This document shows positions 9,994 to 19,019 of a stretch of 64,000 nt of DNA, piece after piece. A program made the position numbers and the translations under genes. The notes beneath the pieces were generated by a model. The model was not told where the DNA came from and searched no databases. It worked only from the letters and a program-made list of their open reading frames with translations. The first letter of the stretch is position 1; each line of letters opens with the position of its first letter. Location: NCBI RefSeq assembly GCF_002116635.1, contig NZ_LQPW01000134.1, forward strand, positions 1 through 64,000, given 5' to 3'. This stretch comes from Mycobacterium szulgai. GTDB lineage: Bacteria; Actinomycetota; Actinomycetes; Mycobacteriales; Mycobacteriaceae.

Positions 9994-9999
9994 ATGTAT
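9976..9999. promoter_or_regulatory. Operator-like palindrome at start of regulator 2
   Basis: Perfect inverted repeat ATACATGA (9976-9983), eight-base A-rich spacer, TCATGTAT (9992-9999). The right arm contains the candidate start ATG of the second regulator, so a dimer bound here would block its expression. Its half-site resembles ACATG elements around the dab promoter. No binding data. Confidence 0.5.
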
Positions 10000-10329
10000 C
10001 ATCGACTGATGAGTTCCGACGGCCCGAGCGGCTTCTTTTCCAATGCTGTCGAACACGAAGGGCGAAGCTGGACATTCCTTACCAACCATGGCCATGTGCT
10101 GCTGTGTGTGTCATCGGGCCCGCCGCTCACCGCGCGTGAGTTCGCGCTGCGGATCGGTATTAGCGAGCGATCTGTGCAGGCGATTCTGACGGATTTGACC
10201 GAAGAGGGATATCTGAGCAAAAAAAGGATTGGTCGTCGAAATGTGTACACACTCAATCCCGAGGGCAAGTTGCGCCACCCTCTTGAGGCGAATCACACCG
10301 TCGGTGAGTTGGTCGCGGCCTTGTCGTGA
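9994..10329 (+). CDS. Winged-helix transcriptional regulator 2
   Basis: 111 residues from the ATG at 9994; an ATG at 10009 is also possible and would leave the palindrome at 9976-9999 wholly in the leader. The sequence WTFLTNHGHVLLCVSSG, RIGISERSVQAILTDLTEEG and the wing KKRIGRRNVYTLNPEG match regulator 1 almost position for position. The strong conservation of the recognition helix suggests overlapping DNA targets. Divergent orientation from regulator 1 over a short AT-containing gap suggests the pair arose by inverted duplication. Confidence 0.82.
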   Translation: MYHRLMSSDGPSGFFSNAVEHEGRSWTFLTNHGHVLLCVSSGPPLTAREFALRIGISERSVQAILTDLTEEGYLSKKRIGRRNVYTLNPEGKLRHPLEANHTVGELVAALS

Positions 10330-10751
10330 ACCCGCGCACGCGACCAAATGCATCCGTTGAAAGCATGCGGGCGACGCCTCACGGATTGCAATGCTCGCGG
10401 AAGCCAGGATGCCACGACATCGCTGCAATGTCGTGGCGGTGCTGACAAGCCGAACAACCATGGACGCCGGCAGCGGCCAAGCTGGTCGGCGCACCGCAAA
10501 GGCATGGTAGCCCGGCACGAGCGATATTCCGGAAACCAGGACTCCGCTGAGCACACCGAGTGCTCGCCGATGACGCGGCCGGAAATGGCGAACGCAAATA
10601 GACAGGCTCCCGCAGTGCCATAAGAAGCCGGAAATCACCGGCGACAAGCTTTGAGAAAAATATTCTGAGCAGTACTTGGCGCAATGCTCTTGAGGCCACA
10701 AAATAGACCCGGGCCTCGCGCGGGGCCCGACCTTCGACGGGAGCTCAGACA
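10330..10751. other. Intergenic stretch, no gene seen
   Basis: Some 420 bases between regulator 2 and the MFS gene. Short open frames occur on both strands but none has a ribosome-binding site or recognisable protein. Nothing specific was identified apart from the presumed promoter of the MFS gene. Confidence 0.4.
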
Positions 10752-12821
10752 ATGACGATCCCGACCGTATCGGCAACCGCCTCTGCCGATCCTCGTTCGC
10801 CCGGCGATTCGATCACGTCCGTACGCCGCAATGTCATATTCGCGGCGCTTGCGCTAGGGGTCTTGGTTGCGGCCATGGACCAGGCGATGGTCGTGCCTGC
10901 ATTACCGACGATCGCGGACGACCTCGGCGACTCCGGTCAGCAATCATGGGCTGTCGCTGCCTATCTGCTCGGAGGCATCGTGGTTGTCCCGGCCGCCGGC
11001 AAACTCGGTGACCTACTGGGCCGCAAGCAGGTGCTGCAAATCGCCGTCGTGGTCTTCTTGGTCGGCTCGGTGTTGTGTGCCATGTCTGGCAGCATGGCGA
11101 TGCTGGCGATCTCTCGGATGGTGCAGGGCATCGGCGCGGGTGCCACTTCAGTGACGGCCTCCGCACTGGTAGGTGAGGTGTTTCCGCTCCGCGACCGGGG
11201 CGGCTATCAGGGCATCCTCGGGGCGGTATTTGGGGTCGCTACGGTGGCGGGGCCGTTATTCGGCGGATTCTTCGCCGACTACCTGAATTGGCGCTGGGCG
11301 TTCTGGGTCAACGTGCCCACTTCCATAGCGGTTCTCACAGTGGCCGCCGTAGCCATCCCCGCGTTGCCCCGTCGCTCCAAACCGGCTATCGACTACTTCG
11401 GGATCTTGGTGATCGCCCTGGCCACCACGGCATTGATCATGGCCGCGAGTTGGGGAGGTACCACCTACGCGTGGGGCTCGGCGCCGATTATCGCGTTGTT
11501 CGTCGGCGCCACGGTGGGCCTGGTCGTGTTCGTCGGCGTGGAAAGCCGTGCCGCCGCTGGCATCCTGCCGCCCCGGCTATTTCGCAGCCCAGTGTTTTCG
11601 GTCTGCTCCATCCTGTCGTTGCTGGTCGGATTCGCGATGCTTGGCGCGCTGACCTTCGTGCCCATGTATCTGCGCTACGTCGACGGCGTCTCGGCAACCA
11701 CCTCCGGTCTGCGCACGTTGCCCATGGTGGTGGGATTGCTGACCACGTCGCTGGCGGCGGGCATTCTGGTCGGCCGGACCGGCCGCTACAAGATCTTTCC
11801 GCTTGCGGGGACGGCACTGATGGCTGTCGGCTTCTTGCTGATGGCGCGAATGGATGAGACGACGCCGTGGCCGGTGCAGTTCTGCTACCTGGTGATCCTG
11901 GGCGCCGGAATCGGTTTCTCGATGCAGGTGCTCATCCTGATCGTGCAGAACACCTCCTGTTTCGAAGACCTGGGCATCGCCACCTCGGGTGTGACATTCT
12001 TCCGCTTGGTGGGTGGTGCATTTGGCGCCGCAATTTTCGGTGCACTATTCGCGAACTTCCTCAGCGCCCGAATAGGTTCGGCATTGACGTCGGCCGGCCT
12101 GCCCGCAGCGGCCATGCATTCGCCAACTGCCATACATCAACTGCCGCAGCACATTGCCGCTCCGATTGTTCGGGCTTATGCCGGGTCGTTGGCGCAAGTG
12201 TTCCTCTATGCCGCCTTTATCGCCCTGGTGGGATTCGTTCTTGCGTTGTTCTTGCGCGAGGCACCACTGACCGGAATCCACGACAGCCCCAGCTGCCTCG
12301 GAGACGGGTTCGCCGTGCCGAGAATTAAATCTCCCGAAGACGTCTTGGAAATCGCGGTCGGGCGCGTGCTGGACGAAGCACCCAGATTGCAATTGGACGA
12401 TATCGCCAAGCAACCCGGTTGTGAGCTCGACGTCGCCGGGCTGTGGGGCGTGCTGCGCATTTACCAGTACCAGCGATTCTTCGAGGCGGCACGACTCACC
12501 GACATCGCCTCACACCTCCACCTACCCCGGCAAGTCCTCGAACCTGTCTTCGACCGTCTGGTCCAAACGGGTTACGTATCCCGCGACGGCGACCAACTAT
12601 CGCTCGCCCCCGACGGGCTGCGGCAAGTCGACGCGGTGTCTACCGTCATCCGGGGGTGGCTGGTCGACAATCTCACCCTGTCACCTGGCTTCACCGATCA
12701 GCCTGACCAAGCGGATTTCGACGCCGCTTTGCAACGCATCGCCGACGGGATTTTGGTCCAACGCGACTGGTACGAAGACCTCGACGAGCTGGCCCCGCCG
12801 GACAGCCTCGCGGCCGCGTAA
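10752..12821 (+). CDS. MFS drug exporter (DHA2 type) with C-terminal winged-helix-like extension
   Basis: 689 residues. Residues 1-500 form a 14-helix drug/H+ antiporter: motif A-like GKLGDLLGRKQVLQ, the motif C region GILGAVFGVATVAGPLFGGF, and WRWAFWVNVP. After the last helix (about 475-495) there is a soluble tail of about 180 residues including LDDIAKQPGCELDVAGLW and DIASHLHLPRQVLEPVFDRL then TGYVSRDGDQLSLAPDG, which looks like a winged helix. Rv1877 of M. tuberculosis has a similar length and may be its homologue. The tail could bind DNA or ligand, or regulate the pump. Substrate unknown. Confidence 0.88.
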   Translation: MTIPTVSATASADPRSPGDSITSVRRNVIFAALALGVLVAAMDQAMVVPALPTIADDLGDSGQQSWAVAAYLLGGIVVVPAAGKLGDLLGRKQVLQIAVVVFLVGSVLCAMSGSMAMLAISRMVQGIGAGATSVTASALVGEVFPLRDRGGYQGILGAVFGVATVAGPLFGGFFADYLNWRWAFWVNVPTSIAVLTVAAVAIPALPRRSKPAIDYFGILVIALATTALIMAASWGGTTYAWGSAPIIALFVGATVGLVVFVGVESRAAAGILPPRLFRSPVFSVCSILSLLVGFAMLGALTFVPMYLRYVDGVSATTSGLRTLPMVVGLLTTSLAAGILVGRTGRYKIFPLAGTALMAVGFLLMARMDETTPWPVQFCYLVILGAGIGFSMQVLILIVQNTSCFEDLGIATSGVTFFRLVGGAFGAAIFGALFANFLSARIGSALTSAGLPAAAMHSPTAIHQLPQHIAAPIVRAYAGSLAQVFLYAAFIALVGFVLALFLREAPLTGIHDSPSCLGDGFAVPRIKSPEDVLEIAVGRVLDEAPRLQLDDIAKQPGCELDVAGLWGVLRIYQYQRFFEAARLTDIASHLHLPRQVLEPVFDRLVQTGYVSRDGDQLSLAPDGLRQVDAVSTVIRGWLVDNLTLSPGFTDQPDQADFDAALQRIADGILVQRDWYEDLDELAPPDSLAAA

Positions 12822-12832
12822 AAACGTCCCGG

Positions 12833-13768
12833 CTAGCCGGTGGCGGAAAGTTTGCCGGTTTCCAGCCAGCGGGCGCACTGCGTACCAAGCTTTTGCTGGG
12901 CAACCTCGTCGAAGCGTGCAACTTGTTCCGCCGTGAGCTCGCTGCGGTAATCGCGGTTGGGCCCTTTGTGGAAGAAGGCTTTGGCGCTGGACATGTGTTG
13001 TCCGTTGAACGGAGCCATCTTTTCCGCTCGACCGCTCATGTAGTCGAACGAGCAATGCTCGACAATGACGTCTGTGCGCAGCGACGCGGGATCGATGCCC
13101 AAAAATTCTGCCAGCCGTACGATTTGGCCCGCTAAGTCGTCTTTGAGCTCTTGGTAGTGCAGCAGCAGCACATTTGGCTCATCGCGCAGCTGCCACCACG
13201 ACTGCACCAGGTCAAACAGATCGCAACAGCCATAGCCGTCTGTTTCCAGCCACAGGTCGAAGAATGCCTGCATGTCCTCGGGAATCACCAACGGCGTAGC
13301 GTCGCCCGACCACTGGGCATGGAGCCGGTTGATCATCGACATCGTCGACTCGGAATAGTTGCAGATCATATTGTGAAAGCTGATTCCGGTGTCCTTGCCA
13401 TTTCTGCCGACAAACACGTACCGCGCCTCGGGGGCAATCGGTAGGGCGTCCGCCGGCAGATGCGATTTGACGACGCGGCGGACGCCGGCTTCGCGCTGTT
13501 GCTTGAGCTTTTGAAGCATCTGGGCGTGATTGCCCCAGGTGGAATCGAGCCATGGGGAGCTGTCCGACAGACTTCCGTCGTCCTCGGCCCCATTGCGCAA
13601 TATCTGCTGGATTATCCGCTGGGTCCACGTCGTGCCGGACTTGACGGGGGTGGCGATGACGATATCGCCTTCGACGAAGCCGCCTTGGGCCAGAAAATCC
13701 TCCCACACCAGCGAACTGGAAAAATAATCCCGCAGCACTCTGGTCGGGGCAATCAACGGTTTCGTCAT
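12833..13768 (-). CDS. PAPS-dependent sulfotransferase
   Basis: 311 residues from the ATG at 13768, chosen because family similarity begins there; an upstream ATG at 13846 would add 26 residues. The 5'-phosphosulfate loop PVKSGTTWTQRII (Lys43), the 3'-phosphate site YVFVGRNGKDTGISFHNM and the late FFHKGPNRDYRSELT segment (variant of the RKGxxGDWK motif) identify a cytosolic-type sulfotransferase. In mycobacteria such enzymes (for example the Stf/Rv1373 group) sulfate glycolipids or other lipids. The acceptor here cannot be told. It converges with the MFS gene, leaving 11 bases between them. Confidence 0.88.
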   Translation of the reverse strand: MTKPLIAPTRVLRDYFSSSLVWEDFLAQGGFVEGDIVIATPVKSGTTWTQRIIQQILRNGAEDDGSLSDSSPWLDSTWGNHAQMLQKLKQQREAGVRRVVKSHLPADALPIAPEARYVFVGRNGKDTGISFHNMICNYSESTMSMINRLHAQWSGDATPLVIPEDMQAFFDLWLETDGYGCCDLFDLVQSWWQLRDEPNVLLLHYQELKDDLAGQIVRLAEFLGIDPASLRTDVIVEHCSFDYMSGRAEKMAPFNGQHMSSAKAFFHKGPNRDYRSELTAEQVARFDEVAQQKLGTQCARWLETGKLSATG

Positions 13769-14141
13769 CAACCCTGCTTTCTGTGGGTACGACTCGAGGT
13801 GAATTGCAAAAGGCTGAAGGCCCTGACGCGACCGACGATACGACATTGTTGTTCCGGTTTCCAGGAGTTGGGCACCGGGTTTTGCCGGCTCATCTGCGGA
13901 AGCTCAGCGCCTACGCTGGCGAGCCGGACGGCATGCGGCCGACCTTCAGCCAGTCAAGCCACAGGAAATCCACAAACTCAGGAGATCGTCGCTAATCATA
14001 AAGTGCCACAGCATATTTGGCGTCGAAGAGAACAACGCGCCACTTAGCGCCGGCCGCATGCGCACGAAAGTAGCGCCGGACGAGATGCATCGGCTGGAAC
14101 GAGATGCAACGATGGCCGCCGAAATGAGTGGATCGCCATTG
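13769..14141. other. Intergenic stretch between sulfotransferase and lectin genes
   Basis: About 370 bases. Depending on starts, part may encode N-terminal extensions of either neighbour. No independent gene, repeat or clear promoter was recognised. Confidence 0.35.
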
Positions 14142-14597
14142 ATGACCCGGGTGTGCCGGGCCCTTGCCGCAGTCAGCACAATGCTCGGTGTCGCCGCGTT
14201 CAGCGCTGGCACCGCACACGCCGACGGCCCCATCCAGTTGAAGAGCCGAATGGGCGATTTTTGTCTGGATGCCCCGAGTGGTAGTTGGTTCACCCCGATA
14301 GTGATCAACCCCTGCAATGGGACGGATTTTCAGCGCTGGAACCTCACCCCGGACGGTCAGCTTGAAAGCGTGGCCTTTCCCGGGAATTGCTTGTCAGAGC
14401 CGGGAGAGAGTTGGGTCTCGCACCTGCAGGGCTGCCTGAATTGGTTCACCCAAAAATGGACGATTCAGCCCAACGGGCAGGTCACCGGTGATCTGAGCGG
14501 GTGTCTTACCGTGCTCGGCGGGCCGGACCCGGGGACTTGGGTTTCTACGCGCTTCTGCGACGGCAATATCGATCAGGGTTGGGACAGCGTTCCATGA
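14142..14597 (+). CDS. Secreted ricin-type beta-trefoil lectin, copy 1 (Rv1419/sMTL-13-like)
   Basis: 151 residues from the ATG at 14142, which gives an ideal signal peptide (MTRVCR, hydrophobic core, cleavage after AHA before DGPIQLKSR). Upstream in-frame ATGs at 14058, 14085, 14112 and 14124 are alternatives. The mature part has three trefoil repeats with paired cysteines (FCLDAPSG, INPCNGTDFQRWNLT; NCLSEPG, QGCLNWF; GCLTVLGG, RFCDGNIDQGWDSV). This matches the secreted mannose-binding lectin of M. tuberculosis, including its position before uvrC. The stop overlaps the start of copy 2. Confidence 0.88.
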   Translation: MTRVCRALAAVSTMLGVAAFSAGTAHADGPIQLKSRMGDFCLDAPSGSWFTPIVINPCNGTDFQRWNLTPDGQLESVAFPGNCLSEPGESWVSHLQGCLNWFTQKWTIQPNGQVTGDLSGCLTVLGGPDPGTWVSTRFCDGNIDQGWDSVP

Positions 14598-15067
14598 CCA
14601 GGGCTCGGTTGTTGGGCGTGGTTCGCCGGACCCTCGTCGTATTCGGCGCAGCGACGAGTATGGCGGTACTCAGCGCTGCCCAGGCGCAGGCCGACGAACC
14701 GGTCCAACTGAAAAGCGGATTGGGCGATTTCTGTCTGGACGGTCCCAGCGGGGATTGGTTCACCCCGGTAGTCATCAACCCCTGCAACGGTGCGGACTCC
14801 CAGCGTTGGACGTCCACCGGCGACGAGCAGGAAAGCGTGGCCTTTCCCGGGGAGTGCCTCACGAGACCCTGGGAGCATCGCGACGTGTTCCTCCAGCCCT
14901 GTTCCAATTGGCCGTCGCAGGATTTCAGTTACCAGCCCAATGGCCAGATCAGCACTGGATTTGGTGGTTGCCTCGCCGTCAACGGCGCCCCAGCCCCAGG
15001 CACTTCCTTGTATATAGGCTTCTGCATCCCCGATGCGCCCTACCAACATTGGGACAGCGTTTCGTGA
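14594..15067 (+). CDS. Secreted ricin-type beta-trefoil lectin, copy 2
   Basis: 157 residues, ATG in an ATGA overlap with copy 1. Signal peptide through AQA before DEPVQLKSG, then the same trefoil layout: FCLDGPSGDWFTPVVINPCN, ECLTRPWEHRDVFLQPCSNW, GCLAVNGAPAPG ... FCIPDAPYQHWDSVS. Identity to copy 1 is high in the first repeat and falls in the second and third, where loops that would contact sugar differ. This suggests duplication with divergence in specificity. Translational coupling implies both are secreted together. Confidence 0.9.
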   Translation: MTRARLLGVVRRTLVVFGAATSMAVLSAAQAQADEPVQLKSGLGDFCLDGPSGDWFTPVVINPCNGADSQRWTSTGDEQESVAFPGECLTRPWEHRDVFLQPCSNWPSQDFSYQPNGQISTGFGGCLAVNGAPAPGTSLYIGFCIPDAPYQHWDSVS

Positions 15068-15130
15068 CCGGGCGTGCCCGGCGAACACCACCGCGCTAGG
15101 CGTTGTCGGAGCGACCATTAGCCTGGATAC

Positions 15131-17101
15131 GTGCCAGATCCCGCTACGTATCGCCCCGCGCCGGGGTCCATCCCGGTCGAGCCTGGCGTGTACCGATTCC
15201 GGGACCAATATGGGCGCGTCGTCTACGTCGGCAAGGCCAAGAGCCTGCGCAGCAGGCTGACGTCATACTTCGCCGACGTCGCGAGCCTGCACCCACGCAC
15301 CCGGCAGATGGTGACCACGGCGGCCAAGGTCGAGTGGACGGTGGTCAACACCGAAGTCGAAGCTCTGCAGCTGGAGTACAACTGGATCAAGGAGTTCGAT
15401 CCGCGCTTCAACGTCCGCTACCGCGACGACAAGTCGTATCCGGTGCTGGCGGTCACCCTCAACGAGGAGTTTCCCCGGTTGATGGTCTATCGCGGTCCCC
15501 GACGTAAGGGGGTGCGGTATTTCGGGCCCTACTCCCACGCGTGGGCGATCCGCGAAACGCTGGATCTGCTTACCCGGGTGTTTCCGGCGCGCACCTGCTC
15601 GGCGGGAGTATTCAAGCGGCACAACCAGATCGACCGCCCCTGCCTACTTGGCTACATCGACAAATGCTCGGCTCCCTGCATCGGCCGGGTCAACGCCGAA
15701 CAGCATCGGCAGATCGTGACAGATTTCTGCGACTTCCTGTCCGGCAAAACCGACCGCTTCGCCCGCGAACTCGAACAGCAGATGCAGGCCGCGTCGGACC
15801 AACTAGATTTCGAGCGCGCCGCCCGCCTCCGTGACGACCTCGGCGCCCTCAAGCGCGCCATGGAGAAGCAGGCCGTCGTGTTCGGCGACGGCACCGACGC
15901 AGATGTGGTGGCCTTCGCCGACGATGAACTCGAAGCGGCGGTGCAAGTGTTCCACGTCCGCGGCGGCCGGGTTCGTGGCCAGCGCGGCTGGATCGTCGAA
16001 AAGCCCGGGGGCCCAGGTGAATCCGGCGAGGAGCAGTTGGTCGAGCAGTTCCTCACGCAGTTCTACGGGGACCAGGCCGAACTCGGTGGCGCCGCCGACG
16101 AAGCCGTCAACCCGGTTCCGCGCGAGGTTCTCGTGCCGTGTCTGCCGTCCAACTCAGAGGAGTTGGCCAGCTGGTTGTCGAACCTGCGCGGTGCGCGGGT
16201 CGCGTTGCGGGTGCCGCGCCGCGGCGACAAACGTGCCCTCGCCGAAACCGTGCAACGCAATGCGAAAGAGGCTCTGCAGCAACACAAGCTGAAGCGGGCC
16301 GGTGACTTCAATGCCAGATCCGCTGCGCTGCAGAATATTCAGGATGCGTTGGGTCTGGCCGACGCACCACTGCGAATCGAATGTGTCGACATCAGCCACG
16401 TGCAGGGCACCGATGTGGTGGGCTCCCTGGTGGTATTCGAGGACGGCCTGCCGCGCAAATCGGACTATCGCCACTTCGGCATCCGGGAAGCCGCCGGGCA
16501 CGGCCGCTCCGACGACGTGGCCTCCATCGCCGAAGTCACCCGCCGGCGGTTCTATCGACATCTAAGCGACCAGAGCGATCCGAATCTGCTTTCCGCCGAA
16601 GGGAAATCGCGCCGATTCGCCTATCCGCCGAATCTCTACGTAGTCGACGGCGGCGCACCGCAGGTCAATGCTGCCAAAGCCGTGCTCGACGAGCTCGGCA
16701 TCACCGACGTCGCGGTGATCGGCCTGGCCAAGCGCCTGGAAGAGGTGTGGGTGCCCTCGGAGCCGGATCCAATCATCATGCCGCGCAACAGCGAGGGGCT
16801 CTATCTGTTGCAACGGGTGCGCGACGAAGCGCACCGATTCGCCATCGCCTACCATCGCAGCAAACGATCAAAGCGGATGACGGCGTCGGCCCTCGACTCG
16901 GTGCCCGGGCTCGGCGAGCATCGGCGCAAGGCGCTGGTCACCCACTTCGGATCCATAGCCCGCCTCAAGGAGGCCACCGTCGACCAGATCACCGCCGTCC
17001 CGGGCATCGGCGTCGCCACGGCCGCGGCTGTCCTCGAGGCGTTGCGTCCCGAAGCCTCAGCAGCCTCGGGAGCCCCCGGAGCCCCCGGAGCCGAAGCATG
17101 A
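15131..17101 (+). CDS. uvrC: UvrC, excinuclease ABC subunit C
   Basis: 656 residues, GTG start. UvrC makes the 3' and 5' incisions around DNA damage recognised by UvrAB. The GIY-YIG nuclease domain is at residues 19-100 ([19 protein letters not shown]), the UVR UvrB-binding helix near residue 220 ([20 protein letters not shown]), the RNase H-like 5'-incision domain at about 390-560 ([31 protein letters not shown]), and the tandem helix-hairpin-helix at the C-terminus ([24 protein letters not shown]). A short GAPGAPGA-type low-complexity tail follows. The stop overlaps rapZ by four bases. Confidence 0.97.
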   Translation: MPDPATYRPAPGSIPVEPGVYRFRDQYGRVVYVGKAKSLRSRLTSYFADVASLHPRTRQMVTTAAKVEWTVVNTEVEALQLEYNWIKEFDPRFNVRYRDDKSYPVLAVTLNEEFPRLMVYRGPRRKGVRYFGPYSHAWAIRETLDLLTRVFPARTCSAGVFKRHNQIDRPCLLGYIDKCSAPCIGRVNAEQHRQIVTDFCDFLSGKTDRFARELEQQMQAASDQLDFERAARLRDDLGALKRAMEKQAVVFGDGTDADVVAFADDELEAAVQVFHVRGGRVRGQRGWIVEKPGGPGESGEEQLVEQFLTQFYGDQAELGGAADEAVNPVPREVLVPCLPSNSEELASWLSNLRGARVALRVPRRGDKRALAETVQRNAKEALQQHKLKRAGDFNARSAALQNIQDALGLADAPLRIECVDISHVQGTDVVGSLVVFEDGLPRKSDYRHFGIREAAGHGRSDDVASIAEVTRRRFYRHLSDQSDPNLLSAEGKSRRFAYPPNLYVVDGGAPQVNAAKAVLDELGITDVAVIGLAKRLEEVWVPSEPDPIIMPRNSEGLYLLQRVRDEAHRFAIAYHRSKRSKRMTASALDSVPGLGEHRRKALVTHFGSIARLKEATVDQITAVPGIGVATAAAVLEALRPEASAASGAPGAPGAEA

Positions 17102-17982
17102 CCAGCGAAGACGTTCCCGCCGGTATCGACGTCGTTCTGGTCACCGGGTTATCCGGGGCCGGGCGCGGCACGGCGGCCAAAGTGCTCGAAGACCTGGGTT
17201 GGTATGTCGCGGACAATTTGCCGCCCCAGCTGATCACCCGCATGGTGGATTTCGGATTGGCGGCCGGCTCCCGAATCACGCAGCTGGCGGTGGTGATGGA
17301 CGTGCGGTCGCGCGGGTTCACCGGCGACCTCGACGAGGTGCGCAACGAACTGGCTACCCGCAACATCACTCCGCGAGTGGTGTTCATGGAGGCCTCCGAC
17401 GACATGTTGGTGCGCCGCTACGAACAGAATCGGCGCAGCCATCCGCTGCAGGGCCAGCAGACCCTGGCCGAGGGCATTGCCGCCGAGCGCCGGATGCTCG
17501 CGCAGGTTCGCGCCACCGCAGACCTGATCATCGACACGTCCACGCTGTCGGTGCGGGGGCTGCGGGAAAGCATCGAGCGTGCGTTCGGCGGAAACGGAGG
17601 TGCGACGACGAGCGTCACCGTGGAGTCCTTCGGCTTCAAGTACGGACTGCCGATGGACGCCGACATGGTCATGGACGTGCGATTCCTGCCCAACCCGCAC
17701 TGGGTTGACGAATTGCGCCCGCTTACCGGGCAGCAACCGGCTGTCCGCGACTACGTGCTGGGCCAGCCCGGCGCGGCTGAGTTCCTGCAGACTTACCATC
17801 GATTGCTATCCCTGGTTGTCGACGGCTACCGCCGGGAGGGGAAGCGATACATGACGGTCGCCATCGGATGTACCGGCGGCAAGCATCGCAGCGTGGCGAT
17901 CGCTGAGGCCCTGATGGGGCTGTTGGGATCCAATCCGCAATTGTCGGTACGGGTACTACACCGGGATCTGGGTCGCGAATGA
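17098..17982 (+). CDS. rapZ: RapZ-like nucleotide-binding protein
   Basis: 294 residues from the ATG that overlaps the uvrC stop; the frame is open much further upstream but only as uvrC shadow. The P-loop at residues 17-24 reads GLSGAGRG, with Arg in place of the usual Lys as in other actinobacterial members. The C-terminal RapZ domain shows [18 protein letters not shown] and the conserved [11 protein letters not shown]. In E. coli RapZ is an RNA adaptor responding to GlcN6P; the mycobacterial role is not settled. The fixed rapZ-yvcK-whiA order points to cell-wall and carbon-flux control. Confidence 0.94.
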   Translation: MTSEDVPAGIDVVLVTGLSGAGRGTAAKVLEDLGWYVADNLPPQLITRMVDFGLAAGSRITQLAVVMDVRSRGFTGDLDEVRNELATRNITPRVVFMEASDDMLVRRYEQNRRSHPLQGQQTLAEGIAAERRMLAQVRATADLIIDTSTLSVRGLRESIERAFGGNGGATTSVTVESFGFKYGLPMDADMVMDVRFLPNPHWVDELRPLTGQQPAVRDYVLGQPGAAEFLQTYHRLLSLVVDGYRREGKRYMTVAIGCTGGKHRSVAIAEALMGLLGSNPQLSVRVLHRDLGRE

Positions 17983-19019
17983 CGGACAGCATTGTCGCCA
18001 TGGGTGGCGGACACGGTTTGTACGCGACGCTATCCGCGGCCCGTCGGCTCACTCCCTACGTCACCGCCGTTGTCACCGTCGCCGATGACGGCGGCTCGTC
18101 CGGCCGGCTGCGCAGCGAGTTGGACGTGGTCCCGCCGGGGGATCTGCGAATGGCTTTGGCGGCGTTGGCATCCGACAGCCCCTACGGCCGGTTGTGGGCA
18201 ACCATCATGCAGCACCGATTCGGGGGTAGCGGCGTGCTGGCCGGGCACCCGATCGGCAATCTGTTGCTGGCCGGCCTCAACGAGGTGCTGGCCGATCCGG
18301 TCGCGGCCCTCGACGAGCTCGGACGCATCCTGGGCGTCAAGGGCCGGGTGCTGCCGATGTGCCCGATCGCGCTGCAGATCGAGGCCGACGTATCCGGCCT
18401 TGAGTCCGACCCGCGAATGTTCCGCCTGATCCGGGGTCAGGTGGCGATTGCCAGCACACCTGGCAAGGTGCGACGGGTGCGATTGCTGCCGGCAGACCCG
18501 CCCGCGACCCGCCAGGCGGTCGACGCCATCATGGCCGCCGACCTGGTGGTGTTGGGGCCCGGGTCGTGGTTCACCAGCGTGATCCCGCACGTGCTGGTGC
18601 CGGGGTTGCTCACGGCGCTGCAAAGCACCACCGCCCGCAAGGCGCTGGTGCTCAACCTGGTGGCCGAGCCGGGGGAGACGGCGGGCTTTTCGGTGGAGCG
18701 CCATCTGCACGTACTGGCTCAGCACGCGCCGGAATTCACCGTGGACGAGATCATCATCGACGCCGAGCGAGTGCCCAGCGATCGGGAGCGCGAGCAACTG
18801 CGCCGTACCGCCACCTTGCTCCATGCCGAGGTCCACTTCGCGGACGTGGCCCGACCTGGTACACCTTTACATGACCCGGGCAAGCTGGCAGCCGTGCTGG
18901 ACGGGGTGCGGGCGCGTGACAGGGTCGGCGAGAAAGACCCGGCGACGCCTCCGGTGACGGCCACGGCAGAGCGGCCGATGGACGGTGGACGACCAAGGGG
19001 TGACGACGCGTGGCGATGA
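17979..19019 (+). CDS. yvcK: YvcK/CuvA-like UDP-sugar-binding protein
   Basis: 346 residues, ATG overlapping the rapZ stop. Family motifs are [48 protein letters not shown] and the later [18 protein letters not shown]. The fold is that of CofD-like (LPPG:Fo) proteins, but YvcK/CuvA proteins bind UDP-GlcNAc and are needed for growth on gluconeogenic carbon and for correct peptidoglycan synthesis. The C-terminal 35 residues are charged and variable. It lies within a coupled cluster and overlaps whiA. Confidence 0.94.
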   Translation: MTDSIVAMGGGHGLYATLSAARRLTPYVTAVVTVADDGGSSGRLRSELDVVPPGDLRMALAALASDSPYGRLWATIMQHRFGGSGVLAGHPIGNLLLAGLNEVLADPVAALDELGRILGVKGRVLPMCPIALQIEADVSGLESDPRMFRLIRGQVAIASTPGKVRRVRLLPADPPATRQAVDAIMAADLVVLGPGSWFTSVIPHVLVPGLLTALQSTTARKALVLNLVAEPGETAGFSVERHLHVLAQHAPEFTVDEIIIDAERVPSDREREQLRRTATLLHAEVHFADVARPGTPLHDPGKLAAVLDGVRARDRVGEKDPATPPVTATAERPMDGGRPRGDDAWR

